Source: Chryseobacterium sp. C-71 (GTDB lineage Bacteria; Bacteroidota; Bacteroidia; Flavobacteriales; Weeksellaceae). Taken from it: a DNA stretch of 64,000 nt. The stretch spans positions 1,674,001 through 1,738,000 of the forward strand of contig NZ_CP087131.1 in the NCBI RefSeq assembly GCF_020911865.1. The letters are read 5' to 3'. The translations under genes were made by a program, and so were the position numbers. Below the pieces are notes generated by a model that saw only the letters and a program-made list of their open reading frames with translations, did no database searches and was not told the origin of the DNA. Each line of letters starts with the position of its first letter. Within the stretch, counting starts at the first letter, position 1. Positions 52,306 to 61,168 of the stretch are shown piece after piece.

Positions 52306-53808
52306 TTACTGTACAGCCTGCAGAACATTGATATTTCCGTATCCGTAATCTGCATTTTTTGTAGGGTAATAGGTCGAAGACTGTCTCATTTTATTTAAAA
52401 CCTGATCTCTCGTCCATAAAGGATTTTTTGACCAGACCAAAGCCGCTATTCCTGCTGTAGAAGCCGTTGCAACCGAAGAACCTCCCACATAATCGGTTTG
52501 AGCATTATAATAACTCAACACCGGAATATTATTTCCTGAAGCTCGCTCCATCTGGTAGGTAAAATCGATTTCCGCTCCCGAATGGCAGACATCGCATTTT
52601 TGGTTGGATGTATTTTCTTTTACACCAGTGATTGCTTGTGTTTCTGGCATCCAAGCCGGAAAAATAACGCCAACGAAAGTCGTAAAACTTGTAGATGTTC
52701 CACCAGCACAGAAAATTAATTTCCCTTTAGAATATGCGTATTTTACACCGTCTTCTATCTTTCCGACAGAAAAAATATGTCCCATTGACATGGAGATGAT
52801 TTTCACAGAAGTATTATTTCCTAAAGCGGTAAAAGCCGTTTTCACACCTTCTTGTTCGTGATAGCCATCCAACACGACATTGGAAGCTGCACGATATGAA
52901 ATTAAATTAGCATTATATGCCACACCAACCGGCTGTCCGAGATTATTTCTTGGAGCTGCCATCGCAGAAGCCATGCTTGTTCCGTGACCACATTTATCAT
53001 CTGCACCGTCGTAACCAGAACTCCAAGGCCAGACAGAATCTACATAGACACCGTTTTTGCTAATGGTTCGCCCGGAAGATGAACCATTATTAAAACTGCC
53101 ACTCAGCAAACCTTGGTTAAAAGAAACTCCTGAATCGATTAATCCAATCGTAATTCCTGCTCCTGTGCTGTAATTCCACGCGCTGGTAATGTTGTGTTTT
53201 GCGAATGACCACGGCGCTTTTGCATTGGGTGTAACTGTTGTATAGTCTGCTGAACTTAAAGCTGTTGATTCTAATCCGCAACCGGATGAACTTCCACTTG
53301 ATTTGGCAACACCGCTTACTTTGTTTTCATTTTCAAAATATCGGTAATCTGCAGGTTCAAAATAACGGATTGATTTTAATTTACGCAGCGCAATAACTGT
53401 TTCCTGCTTCTCGATATAAACATCAATTTGATTTAAATATTCATCGGAAGCCATAAGAAATCGGTCTTTTTTGCCTTCGTACTGTGAAATTACCTCAAGA
53501 ATTTCGTTCTGTAAAGCTTCAGAATTGGAAGATTTACTTCGGTCAAAATCATCTTTAGAATCTCCGAAACCGATGGATGCGACTTTGTTCCCCTGAACAA
53601 TTCCGCTCCAGAGAAAATGTGATGAAGATTCGTTCCAGGAAAATCTTCTTTTGGTTTTGGTCGTTTCGTTGATTTTATCATTGATTTGCCTCGTAGTGAG
53701 CGGATCTGTTTGTACAATTTCGCTCTCAATAGCCGATGTCTGAAGATCATCATTGCTGCATGAACTCAAAGCGAATGCCGTGAGTAAGAATAATACACAT
53801 TTTTTCAT
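52306..53808 (-). CDS. S8-family subtilisin-like serine peptidase, lipoprotein
   Basis: The 500-residue protein has a lipoprotein signal (LFLLTAFALSSC, Cys 17) followed by SNDD, an acidic context that fits Bacteroidota surface-lipoprotein export signals. The catalytic triad is in TIGLIDSGVSFN (Asp, about residue 219), DKCGHGTSMASAMA (His, about 270) and GGSSVATASTAGIAALVW (Ser, about 448). A prodomain-like region (about 30-190) lies before it. A CDVCHSG Cys pair (about 410) is unusual for the family. A secreted, surface or periplasmic protease is likely. Confidence 0.88.
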   Translation of the reverse strand: MKKCVLFLLTAFALSSCSNDDLQTSAIESEIVQTDPLTTRQINDKINETTKTKRRFSWNESSSHFLWSGIVQGNKVASIGFGDSKDDFDRSKSSNSEALQNEILEVISQYEGKKDRFLMASDEYLNQIDVYIEKQETVIALRKLKSIRYFEPADYRYFENENKVSGVAKSSGSSSGCGLESTALSSADYTTVTPNAKAPWSFAKHNITSAWNYSTGAGITIGLIDSGVSFNQGLLSGSFNNGSSSGRTISKNGVYVDSVWPWSSGYDGADDKCGHGTSMASAMAAPRNNLGQPVGVAYNANLISYRAASNVVLDGYHEQEGVKTAFTALGNNTSVKIISMSMGHIFSVGKIEDGVKYAYSKGKLIFCAGGTSTSFTTFVGVIFPAWMPETQAITGVKENTSNQKCDVCHSGAEIDFTYQMERASGNNIPVLSYYNAQTDYVGGSSVATASTAGIAALVWSKNPLWTRDQVLNKMRQSSTYYPTKNADYGYGNINVLQAVQ

Positions 53809-53910
53809 AGTAAAATTTTTGTTTGGTTTACCAAATTAGTATTTTCTATTGAATTACAGATACTTGATGGCTGAAATTTAATATTGAGCGCATAGAATTT
53901 TCAGCTTAAC

Positions 53911-53982
53911 ATTAACGCAAAGGCAAACTAAGATTATTTTAAATATTAATTCTTTTAAGATAACCAAGGCGTTTCACTCATT
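53911..53982. repeat. Dispersed intergenic repeat, copy 3
   Basis: It has attaacgcaaaggcaaac and, further right, caaggcgtttcactca, corresponding to copies at 50233 and 52082. Confidence 0.55.
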
Positions 53983-54017
53983 TTTGAAAAACAAGGTTTA
54001 TTCATTACTTCAAAGTA

Positions 54018-54046
54018 AAAAAGCTTCCGATGTGGAAGCTTTGATT
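54018..54046 (-). terminator. Terminator of hutH
   Basis: The arms aaagcttcc and ggaagcttt lie just beyond the hutH stop and are followed by T-rich sequence on the minus strand. Confidence 0.75.
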
Positions 54047-54065
54047 TATTTATAAACTGAAAGAA

Positions 54066-55556
54066 TTAAAAATTCACTACAAATTGTCTGTTATTAATCA
54101 ATTCAGCAATCGCCAACATATCTTTTCCAATCAATCTATCTTCTTCCAGCTTTTCAACTTTCGTACGAAGAATTGCGAAGTTTTCTTCAATGATTTTTGA
54201 ACATTTCGCAGGTCTTCTGAATTCTAAACCTTGCGCTGCAAACATCAGCTCAACCGCCAAAATATTGACTAAATTTCCTAAAACCTGATTAAATTTCCTT
54301 CCCGAGATACTTCCCATAGAAACATGATCTTCCTGACCTAAACTCGTAGGAATAGAATCTGCCGATGCAGGGAAACAAAGTGTTTTATTTTCTGTTACTA
54401 ACGCTGCAGAAGTATATTGCGGAATCATAAATCCTGAATTTAAACCTGAACTTTCCGTTAATAATCTTGGTAGACCGTATTTTCCTTCCAATAATAAATA
54501 ACTTCTTCTATCTGAAATATTTCCCAATTCAGCCGCCGCCAAAGTTGCATAATCTAAAGGCATCGCCAACAATTGTCCGTGGAAATTACCACCTGAAATT
54601 GATTCTTCAGCACTTAAAACGATTGGATTATCGGTTACAGAGTTTAATTCTATTTCAGTAAGTAATTTCAGATGTTCAAAAGCATTTCTGCTGGCACCGT
54701 GAACCTGTGGAACACATCTCATAGAATACGGATCCTGTACTCTGTCGCAATATTCGTGAGCTTTTAAGTTGTCAGAATTCTTTAAAAATTTCAACATTCT
54801 TGCAGCCACTTTCTTGCTTCCTTCAAAAGGTCTGATGTCGTGAAGTTCTTTTTTGAAAGGACTTGCCGAACCTCTATACGCTTCCAAACTCATTGCAGCC
54901 GTCATATCTGCCAAGTCTAAAAGGTATTCAAATTTCTCTAAACCTTTGATGGCATGCGCCAAAATAAACTGAGTTCCATTAATCAATCCCAAACCTTCTT
55001 TTGGCCCTAAAACCAAAGGCTCAAGACCATTTTTTTCCAGAATTTCAGCAGTTTCAAAAATTTCATTTCCAACCCAAACTTGTCCTAAACCTAAAAGTGG
55101 TAAAACCAAGTGTGATAAAGGTGCTAAATCTCCTGAAGCTCCCACAGAACCCTGCTCCGGAACTACCGGAATGATGTCTTTTTCAAGCATCAGAATAAAT
55201 CTTTCGATCACTTCCAGAGAAACTCCCGAAAAACCTTTTGACAATGCATGAATTTTTGCAATCATCATGATTTTCGAAAATTCTTTATCAATAGGTTTCC
55301 CAACACCAACAGCGTGAGAAATTATTAAATTATATTGAAGCTGTGCTGTTTCGTCAGCAGAAATTTTAACATCACAAAGCGGTCCAAACCCTGTATTGAT
55401 ACCATAAACACAACGATCTGACTCTACGATTTTCTTTACATTATCCTGAGATTTTAGGATCTGCTCCTTAGCAGTTGTATTTAATTTAGCTTTATTGGGC
55501 GTTTTACAGATTTCCAAAACATCATGGAAACTCAAAACATCTACTCCGTATATCAT
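54066..55556 (-). CDS. hutH: Histidine ammonia-lyase
   Basis: The 496-residue enzyme converts histidine to urocanate and ammonia. It makes its own cofactor (MIO) from the tripeptide A140-S141-G142 in PEQGSVGASGDLAPLSH. Active-site residues: Tyr51 in YGINTGFG, and H81 in SHAVGVG, the position where histidine-specific enzymes have His and phenylalanine enzymes a Leu. Other blocks are GLINGTQF, QDPYSMRCVPQVHG and GNFHGQLLAMPLDYA. No other hut gene lies nearby, so it may be part of an unlinked pathway. Confidence 0.92.
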   Translation of the reverse strand: MIYGVDVLSFHDVLEICKTPNKAKLNTTAKEQILKSQDNVKKIVESDRCVYGINTGFGPLCDVKISADETAQLQYNLIISHAVGVGKPIDKEFSKIMMIAKIHALSKGFSGVSLEVIERFILMLEKDIIPVVPEQGSVGASGDLAPLSHLVLPLLGLGQVWVGNEIFETAEILEKNGLEPLVLGPKEGLGLINGTQFILAHAIKGLEKFEYLLDLADMTAAMSLEAYRGSASPFKKELHDIRPFEGSKKVAARMLKFLKNSDNLKAHEYCDRVQDPYSMRCVPQVHGASRNAFEHLKLLTEIELNSVTDNPIVLSAEESISGGNFHGQLLAMPLDYATLAAAELGNISDRRSYLLLEGKYGLPRLLTESSGLNSGFMIPQYTSAALVTENKTLCFPASADSIPTSLGQEDHVSMGSISGRKFNQVLGNLVNILAVELMFAAQGLEFRRPAKCSKIIEENFAILRTKVEKLEEDRLIGKDMLAIAELINNRQFVVNF

Positions 55557-55682
55557 TTCAAAAAATTTGCTTAAAAATACACATTTTGAAGCACACTGAA
55601 AAAATCATATTTAAAGGATAAAATATTAAAAAAAGTGATAATTATTTCACTACTTTTATCGCCTATTTAAAAACTAATCTAT

Positions 55683-56447
55683 ATGAAATTCAAAGCTTTA
55701 TTAATGGTGCTTTCACTGACAAGTGCATTTTCATTTGCGCAGGAAAAAGTAAAATACACGAAAGATCAAATCAAAAAGATGGAACAATATCTTTTTAACG
55801 AAGGATTTCCCGGTCCGTCAACAAAGAAAATCTCAACCATCATTTCAAAAGACGGAACTGTAAATAAAGGTTATTGCGACAATATTGAAACCAAAAAAGG
55901 TCAGATTTACGAAATTTCTATAAAAGACAGTGCTACGAAAAAGCAAATGGTTTTCAACGCAGACAATGTGAACGAAATGTACATCTACCCTACGAAATTG
56001 GCGAAAATTTTGAAAGTTGGAAAACACATGACTAACGTAAGAAGCTTAAGCACTAAAAAACTGAGTAAAAATACGACTGATGGTCAGATTCAATTTGTAA
56101 ATCAAACCGTTTCGTTGAAAAACAAAAAAGATGATAAAGAGTTTTTAATGCAACTTATAAATCCTGAATTTAGCGAAGTTATTGCCGTTTACCACGATCC
56201 GAGAGCAAAGGAAACTTCGGGCATGACTGTAGGATTTGGGATGCAATTAGGTGGCGGACTTGCAAAATCGTTTTATGTAAAAAAAGGCGAGAAGGTTCTT
56301 TGGCTTCATAAAGATGATTTTGAAGACAACTACGATTTTCTTTTTGGTGACAATGCTGAGTTCATGAAAAAATACCCTAAAAAATCTGTAGAATGGGGAT
56401 TTTTCAGCTTTCTGGTAAATGAATACACAGAGATGACGAACGGATAA
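55683..56447 (+). CDS. Exported protein of unknown function
   Basis: The 254-residue protein has a signal peptide (MKFKALLMVLSLTSAFSFAQ). No domain is recognised in the mature part. It has a Lys-rich start (YTKDQIKKMEQYLFNEGFPGPS) and a middle block (MVFNADNVNEMYIYPTKLAKI). A weakly hydrophobic stretch (MTVGFGMQLGGGLAKSFYV) is followed by an Asp/Phe-rich region (DDFEDNYDFLFGDNAEF). The predicted localisation is the periplasm. It is divergent from hutH and precedes uvrC, from which a hairpin separates it. Confidence 0.6.
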   Translation: MKFKALLMVLSLTSAFSFAQEKVKYTKDQIKKMEQYLFNEGFPGPSTKKISTIISKDGTVNKGYCDNIETKKGQIYEISIKDSATKKQMVFNADNVNEMYIYPTKLAKILKVGKHMTNVRSLSTKKLSKNTTDGQIQFVNQTVSLKNKKDDKEFLMQLINPEFSEVIAVYHDPRAKETSGMTVGFGMQLGGGLAKSFYVKKGEKVLWLHKDDFEDNYDFLFGDNAEFMKKYPKKSVEWGFFSFLVNEYTEMTNG

Positions 56448-56468
56448 AATTATTTAATATAAATCTGA

Positions 56469-56498
56469 AGCTGTAGAATTTTCTGCAGCTTTTTTTAT
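56469..56498 (+). terminator. Terminator before uvrC
   Basis: The arms agctgtaga and tctgcagct (one G-U pair) are followed by a run of T. Confidence 0.75.
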
Positions 56499-56523
56499 GC
56501 TTTTAAATAACATCAGGATTCCG

Positions 56524-56531
56524 TAATTTTG
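56524..56531 (+). promoter_or_regulatory. Promoter -7 box (TAATTTTG) of uvrC
   Basis: It is a consensus match, only four bases (cttt) before the uvrC ATG, so the transcript is probably leaderless. Confidence 0.65.
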
Positions 56532-56535
56532 CTTT

Positions 56536-58329
56536 ATGAATCCTTCCTTAGAATTACAGCTTAAAACTTTACCATCAGAACCCGGCGTGTATCGTTATTA
56601 CGATAAAAACGACAATTTACTGTATGTAGGAAAGGCTAAACATTTAAAGAAAAGAGTCCTCTCCTATTTTAATAAAAATCTTTTAGGTTCCAGAATAAAA
56701 ATCATGGTCGGTAAAATCCATCGACTTGAAACCACCATCGTCAACAGTGAATATGACGCACTTTTGTTAGAAAATAATTTAATAAAGGAGCATCAGCCTT
56801 TTTACAATGTAATGTTGAAAGATGACAAAACTTATCCCTGGATTTGTATTAAAAATGAAGATTTTCCAAGAATTTTTTTGACGCGAACAAAGATTAAAGA
56901 TGGTTCAGAATATTATGGACCATATGCGAAAGTACGCCCGGCAAAGATTCTTTTAGATACGATTAAACATATTTATAAGCTTAGAACCTGTAATCTTAAT
57001 TTAGCTCCCACCAAAATCGATGACGGAAAATATAAAGTCTGTCTGGAATTTCATATTAAAAACTGCGAAGGACCATGTGAAGGTTTGGAAAGCAAAGAAG
57101 AGTATGATGAAAAAATCGATGCGATACGAGGAATTATTAAAGGAGATTTCCAGACTGCAAAAAAATATTTAATCAATCAAATGATGAGATATGCTGAGAA
57201 TCTGCAGTTTGAAAATGCGCAGACCATCAAAGAACGCATCGATATGCTGGAAGATTACCAGGTGAAACATACCGTGGTGAATCCGAATATTGATGATGTA
57301 GATGTTTTTGGAATGACGAGTGATGAGACAGCGGCTTATGTGAACTATTTTAAAATAAGAAACGGAAATATTATCCAAAGTTTCACCACTGAGATCAAAA
57401 AAATCATTGAAGAAAGTGATGAAGATATTCTGGAAGAAGCTTTAATTGAAATCCGTCAGAAATTTGAATCTGATTCAAAAGAAGTGCTTATTCCGTTTCA
57501 TTTGACAGTGGAAATTCCTAATGTTAAATTAATTGTTCCTAAAATGGGCGATAAAAAACGTATCGTGGAACTTTCGGAAAAAAACGCAAAGGAATACAGA
57601 ATCGAAAAGCTAAAACAGGTACAAATTGTAGATCCCGAAAGACATTCAAACAGAATCATGGCAGAAATGCAGAAACTCCTGAGAATGCCTGTTGAACCTC
57701 GTCATATTGAAGGCTTTGATAACTCGAATATTCAGGGAACCAATCCTGTATCGGCATGTGTTGTTTTTAAAGATGGAAAACCCAGCAAAGCAGATTATAG
57801 AATTTTCCACCCCAAAACCGTCGTTGGCCCTGATGATTTTAAAACGATGGAAGAAGTGATTTTCCGCCGCTATAAAAGAATGCTCGACGAAGGTGAAAGC
57901 CTGCCACAGCTGATCCTGATTGATGGTGGAAAAGGACAATTATCATCTGCTATAAAAAGTTTAAAATTACTTGGACTCTACGGAAAAATAACCATCGTTG
58001 GTATTGCCAAAAGATTAGAAGAAATTTTCTTCCCAGAAGATCCTATCCCTTTGTATCTCGATAAAAAATCTGAAACGTTGAAAGTTTTACAAAGAGTACG
58101 TGACGAAGCCCACCGCTTCGGAGTAAAGCACCATAGAACAAGAAGAACCAATTCAACCATAAAATCTGAATTGGAAGAAATTCCCGGCGTTGGCGAGAAG
58201 ACGATTGAAATGCTCTTGTCTAAATTGAAATCTGTTAAAAGAATCAAGGAAGCAAACCTTGAGATTTTGGAAGAGATTTTAGGAAAAAGTAAAGGGAAAA
58301 TAGTACATGACTTTTTCAACAACCCATAA
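56536..58329 (+). CDS. uvrC: Excinuclease ABC subunit C
   Basis: The 597-residue nuclease cuts on both sides of DNA damage with UvrA and UvrB. Domains in order: GIY-YIG (PGVYRYYDKNDNLLYVGKAKHLKKRVLSYF, residues about 14-43), a Cys-rich region (about 150-180), a UVR helix pair (FENAQTIKERIDMLEDYQ, about 217), an RNase H-like nuclease domain (IEGFDNSNIQGTNPVSACVVFKDG, about 390) and C-terminal helix-hairpin-helix motifs (IPGVGEKTIEMLLSKLKS, about 550). Length and order are standard. Confidence 0.95.
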   Translation: MNPSLELQLKTLPSEPGVYRYYDKNDNLLYVGKAKHLKKRVLSYFNKNLLGSRIKIMVGKIHRLETTIVNSEYDALLLENNLIKEHQPFYNVMLKDDKTYPWICIKNEDFPRIFLTRTKIKDGSEYYGPYAKVRPAKILLDTIKHIYKLRTCNLNLAPTKIDDGKYKVCLEFHIKNCEGPCEGLESKEEYDEKIDAIRGIIKGDFQTAKKYLINQMMRYAENLQFENAQTIKERIDMLEDYQVKHTVVNPNIDDVDVFGMTSDETAAYVNYFKIRNGNIIQSFTTEIKKIIEESDEDILEEALIEIRQKFESDSKEVLIPFHLTVEIPNVKLIVPKMGDKKRIVELSEKNAKEYRIEKLKQVQIVDPERHSNRIMAEMQKLLRMPVEPRHIEGFDNSNIQGTNPVSACVVFKDGKPSKADYRIFHPKTVVGPDDFKTMEEVIFRRYKRMLDEGESLPQLILIDGGKGQLSSAIKSLKLLGLYGKITIVGIAKRLEEIFFPEDPIPLYLDKKSETLKVLQRVRDEAHRFGVKHHRTRRTNSTIKSELEEIPGVGEKTIEMLLSKLKSVKRIKEANLEILEEILGKSKGKIVHDFFNNP

Positions 58330-58338
58330 TAAAAAACA

Positions 58339-58370
58339 AAATCAGCTCAAAATTTGAGCTGATTTTTTAT
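58339..58370. terminator. Bidirectional terminator between uvrC and the anti-sigma gene
   Basis: The 12-base arms aaatcagctcaa and ttgagctgattt with a short loop lie between convergent genes. Confidence 0.85.
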
Positions 58371-58392
58371 GAATATTTTTAATCAATTTTTC

Positions 58393-59217
58393 TTAAACTC
58401 CTCCCATTACATACATATTTTCCATGGTGGGAACTTCGCTTCCTCCTTTTTTCTCAAGAGTGATTGCAAAAGCTTGCGCATTGGTGATATTAGAGATTGC
58501 TATTCTACTGTCTTTATCTTCAGAATACATTCCGGCACTTACCGGCTTTCCGTCTGCAATTGCCCAAAGTTGATACTGCATACCTTCTGGAGCTTTTGGC
58601 AGAGAATTTGCAGATAGATAAATATCTTTGGAATTACTATCCCATAGTACTGTTGCTTTAGCCTCAGGGTGTTTGTCTACACCAGCCAATACTACTTTTT
58701 TCATATTCGGATTTGCAAAAACATCTAATTTTTGCTGCATATTCTGCATCGCCAATTGATCTGTTTTGCGTTCACTTTCTACTTTTACAAGTTGGTCATT
58801 AATTTTTGACTGACTATTCATCCAGTATAAATTAATACCTGTACTGATTAAAAATAGAACTGCTGCTGCAATTGCAAAATTCTTCCAACTGCTGCTTTTT
58901 GTATTTTTAATTTCCTGAACTTCTTTTTCCTCCTCAACTTTTTGAACGTTGTTTTGGATAGGAATGACAGGTTTTTCTAATTCAACGTTTTGTTCTTGTT
59001 GAATTTTAGCCCAAATTTTAGATTTCAAATCACTTGGTGGGGTCACAGCCTGCGCAGTGGCAAGCATCTCAAAAGTTTTTTGTGCTTCTTCAAAAGCCTC
59101 TCTTACTTCATTATTGTTCTTCATTACACATTCCAAAATACCTGCTTCCTCGGGAGAAGCATGACCTAGAATGTATGATTCTAGAATTCCGGATGATATG
59201 TATTCTTTACTATTCAA
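58393..59217 (-). CDS. Anti-sigma factor (RskA-like)
   Basis: The 274-residue protein has a cytoplasmic N-terminal part (residues 1-60; ESYILGHASPEEAGILECVMK is an anti-sigma-like domain without the zinc-binding Cys cluster). A transmembrane helix (FAIAAAVLFLISTGINLYWM, about 112-131) is followed by a periplasmic RskA/DUF-type domain with ILWDSNSKDIYLSANSLPKAPEGMQYQLWAIADGKPVSAGMY (about 192-232). It follows the ECF sigma gene by two bases. It is predicted to hold the sigma factor inactive until an envelope signal arrives. Confidence 0.85.
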   Translation of the reverse strand: MNSKEYISSGILESYILGHASPEEAGILECVMKNNNEVREAFEEAQKTFEMLATAQAVTPPSDLKSKIWAKIQQEQNVELEKPVIPIQNNVQKVEEEKEVQEIKNTKSSSWKNFAIAAAVLFLISTGINLYWMNSQSKINDQLVKVESERKTDQLAMQNMQQKLDVFANPNMKKVVLAGVDKHPEAKATVLWDSNSKDIYLSANSLPKAPEGMQYQLWAIADGKPVSAGMYSEDKDSRIAISNITNAQAFAITLEKKGGSEVPTMENMYVMGGV

Positions 59218-59219
59218 TG

Positions 59220-59786
59220 TTATTGATAATCTTTTAATAAGTCTTTTAATTTCATCAATGCATTACGCATCTTCGTTTTTACAGTACCTAAAGGCATATT
59301 CAGTTTTTCTGATATTTCACTCTGCGTGTAACCTTGATAGTATGCCAAATCTATAAGCTCCTGTTTATCAGAATCTAAAGTTCCAAGCACATTACTAAAC
59401 CCAATAAAATCTGAATTATTGGTGGTTGAAAGTTCCGCATTATTATATACGAAATCAGGAAGTGATTGGTTTTTTAATTCGTTCTGAAAGCTTTTAGATT
59501 TTAAATAATCGATTGCTGTGTTTCTTGCAATATTAATCATCCAGGTATAGAAACGTCCTTTGGCAGCATCATATTGATGAATCGAATTCCAGATTTTCAT
59601 AAAAACATCCTGAATAATTTCTTCAGTATATTCTTTAGACTGCACGATTCGGAGAATCACACCATATAATGCCCCAGAATAGTGGTCATATAAATGGTGG
59701 AAACCAGATTCGCTCTTTTCTCTGAGCAAAGCTATAAGTTCGTCTTCCGAATAGGTTGTTTTAATATGAAGTATTTTACCTACCAA
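59220..59786 (-). CDS. ECF RNA polymerase sigma factor
   Basis: The 188-residue protein has sigma-2 (GFHHLYDHYSGALYGVILRIV...EEIIQDVFMKIWNSIHQYDAAKGRFYTWMINIARNTAIDYLK, residues 27-95) and sigma-4 with helix-turn-helix YTQSEISEKLNMPLGTVKTKMRNALMKLKDLL (about 152-184). The reading frame starts at TTG 59784-59786, but this TTG is the last three bases of a TATATTTG -7 box, so the real start may be a nearby non-ATG codon such as ATT, four to eight codons downstream. No ATG is available. It is paired with the adjacent anti-sigma gene. Confidence 0.88.
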   Translation of the reverse strand: MVGKILHIKTTYSEDELIALLREKSESGFHHLYDHYSGALYGVILRIVQSKEYTEEIIQDVFMKIWNSIHQYDAAKGRFYTWMINIARNTAIDYLKSKSFQNELKNQSLPDFVYNNAELSTTNNSDFIGFSNVLGTLDSDKQELIDLAYYQGYTQSEISEKLNMPLGTVKTKMRNALMKLKDLLKDYQ

Positions 59787-59791
59787 ATATA
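59784..59791 (-). promoter_or_regulatory. Putative -7 box (TATATTTG) at the sigma-factor start
   Basis: It is a perfect TAnnTTTG on the minus strand; its TTG coincides with the annotated start codon, a conflict discussed with the sigma gene. Confidence 0.45.
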
Positions 59792-59872
59792 ATAAAATAA
59801 ATCGTGTAGACCTGAAAATCTTTTAAAAAATTTATCTCGTATATATAATTATAAACAATTATTACAATTAAA

Positions 59873-60397
59873 ATGAAAAATGCAACAACTAAAATATTTT
59901 CTACATTACTGATTATGTTGATGTTTGGAATTTATTCAGCTCAATCAGAAAACTTTAAGGCAAAAAATCCTTATTACTCAAAAACAAATACAACTCCTTT
60001 AAAAGTAAGCAATGCAGAGTGGAAGAAAATCTTAAAGCCTGAATTGTACCAAGTCGCAAGACAAGGAGCGACCGAAATGGCTTTCACCGGAAAGTATTAC
60101 GAATTTGATGTGAAAGGAACTTACTACTGTGCAGTTTGCGGAAATGCGTTATTTCTTTCTACAGCAAAGTTTGCAACAACTTGTGGTTGGCCCTCTTTCT
60201 ACGAACCATTGAGAAAAGATGGTGTAAAATATAAAAAAGACAATTCTCACAATATGGAGCGTACCGAAGTTCTTTGTGGAAGATGTGATTCTCACTTGGG
60301 ACATATTTTCGATGACGGGCCAAAACCAACAGGAAAAAGATTCTGTATGAATTCGGTTTCTCTGGAGTTTGTTCCTAATCAAAAAACAAAGAAATAA
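59873..60397 (+). CDS. msrB: Exported methionine-(R)-sulfoxide reductase
   Basis: The 174-residue protein has a hydrophobic signal peptide (IFSTLLIMLMFGIYSAQ). The MsrB domain has two zinc-binding CxxC pairs (YYCAVCGNALF, about 82-92; VLCGRCDSHLGHIFDDG, about 140-156), GWPSFYEP (about 105) and the catalytic Cys in KRFCMNSVSLEF (about 162). It repairs oxidised methionine in envelope proteins. It is transcribed divergently from the ECF sigma/anti-sigma pair and is followed by a fasciclin gene, so it may belong to that regulon. Confidence 0.92.
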   Translation: MKNATTKIFSTLLIMLMFGIYSAQSENFKAKNPYYSKTNTTPLKVSNAEWKKILKPELYQVARQGATEMAFTGKYYEFDVKGTYYCAVCGNALFLSTAKFATTCGWPSFYEPLRKDGVKYKKDNSHNMERTEVLCGRCDSHLGHIFDDGPKPTGKRFCMNSVSLEFVPNQKTKK

Positions 60398-60535
60398 ATT
60401 TAATCAACTGATTTACAGTTAAATAAAATAAATATTTAAAATATTTAAAACTAAAATCAGCAGACTGTCGTAGATACCAATAACAAAGAAATAAACTCAC
60501 AACTCAAATAATAATAATTTAAAAAATCAAAAAAA

Positions 60536-61105
60536 ATGAATACAAGATCAAAATTCGTAGCGTTAGGAATGGTTGCATTATCATTTGCACTAAGTGGAAA
60601 TACAGCTGCACAAAAAATGAAAGAAAAGACGGTAATGGTTGGCGGAGCGCCAATGTATCCTTCTAAAAATATCGTTGAGAACGCGGTAAATTCTAAAGAT
60701 CACAAAACATTGGTTGCAGCAGTAAAAGCCGCAGGTTTGGTAGAAACTTTACAAAGCGCAGGACCCTTCACAGTATTTGCTCCTACAGACGCAGCTTTCG
60801 CAAAATTACCAGCAGGAACTGTAGAAAATTTGGTAAAGCCTGAAAATAAAGAAATGCTGACTAAGATTTTAACGTATCACGTTCTTCCAGGAAAATACAG
60901 TTCAAAACAAGTTTGGGCAGCAGTGAAAGCAGGAAACGGAAAAGCAATGATGAAGACAGTTGCCGGAGAAGAGCTAACGTTCTGGACAAAAGGAAAAGAT
61001 TTATACATTACCGATGCCAAAGGTAATGAGGCAAAAGTAACCATTGCTGATGTGAATCAGTCTAATGGAGTTATACATGTAATAGACACTGTTCTATTAC
61101 CATAG
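60536..61105 (+). CDS. Exported fasciclin-domain protein
   Basis: The 189-residue protein has a signal peptide (KFVALGMVALSFALSGNTAAQ) and one fasciclin (FAS1/beta-Ig-H3) domain: NAVNSKDHKTLVAAVKAAGLVETLQSAGPFTVFAPTDAAFAKLPAGTVENLV (residues about 48-99), TKILTYHVLPGKYSSK (about 108) and the final GVIHVIDTVLLP. Such single-domain proteins serve in adhesion or envelope function in bacteria. The gene lies 138 bases after msrB and is followed by a strong terminator. Confidence 0.9.
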   Translation: MNTRSKFVALGMVALSFALSGNTAAQKMKEKTVMVGGAPMYPSKNIVENAVNSKDHKTLVAAVKAAGLVETLQSAGPFTVFAPTDAAFAKLPAGTVENLVKPENKEMLTKILTYHVLPGKYSSKQVWAAVKAGNGKAMMKTVAGEELTFWTKGKDLYITDAKGNEAKVTIADVNQSNGVIHVIDTVLLP

Positions 61106-61134
61106 TTTTAGTTTTTTATGGTTTATTTTAAGGA

Positions 61135-61168
61135 AGCCTTATCTGGATGACAGATAAGGCTTTTTTTT
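61135..61168 (+). terminator. Terminator of the fasciclin gene
   Basis: The ten-base arms agccttatct (61135-61144) and agataaggct (61152-61161) are followed by eight or nine T. Confidence 0.85.
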
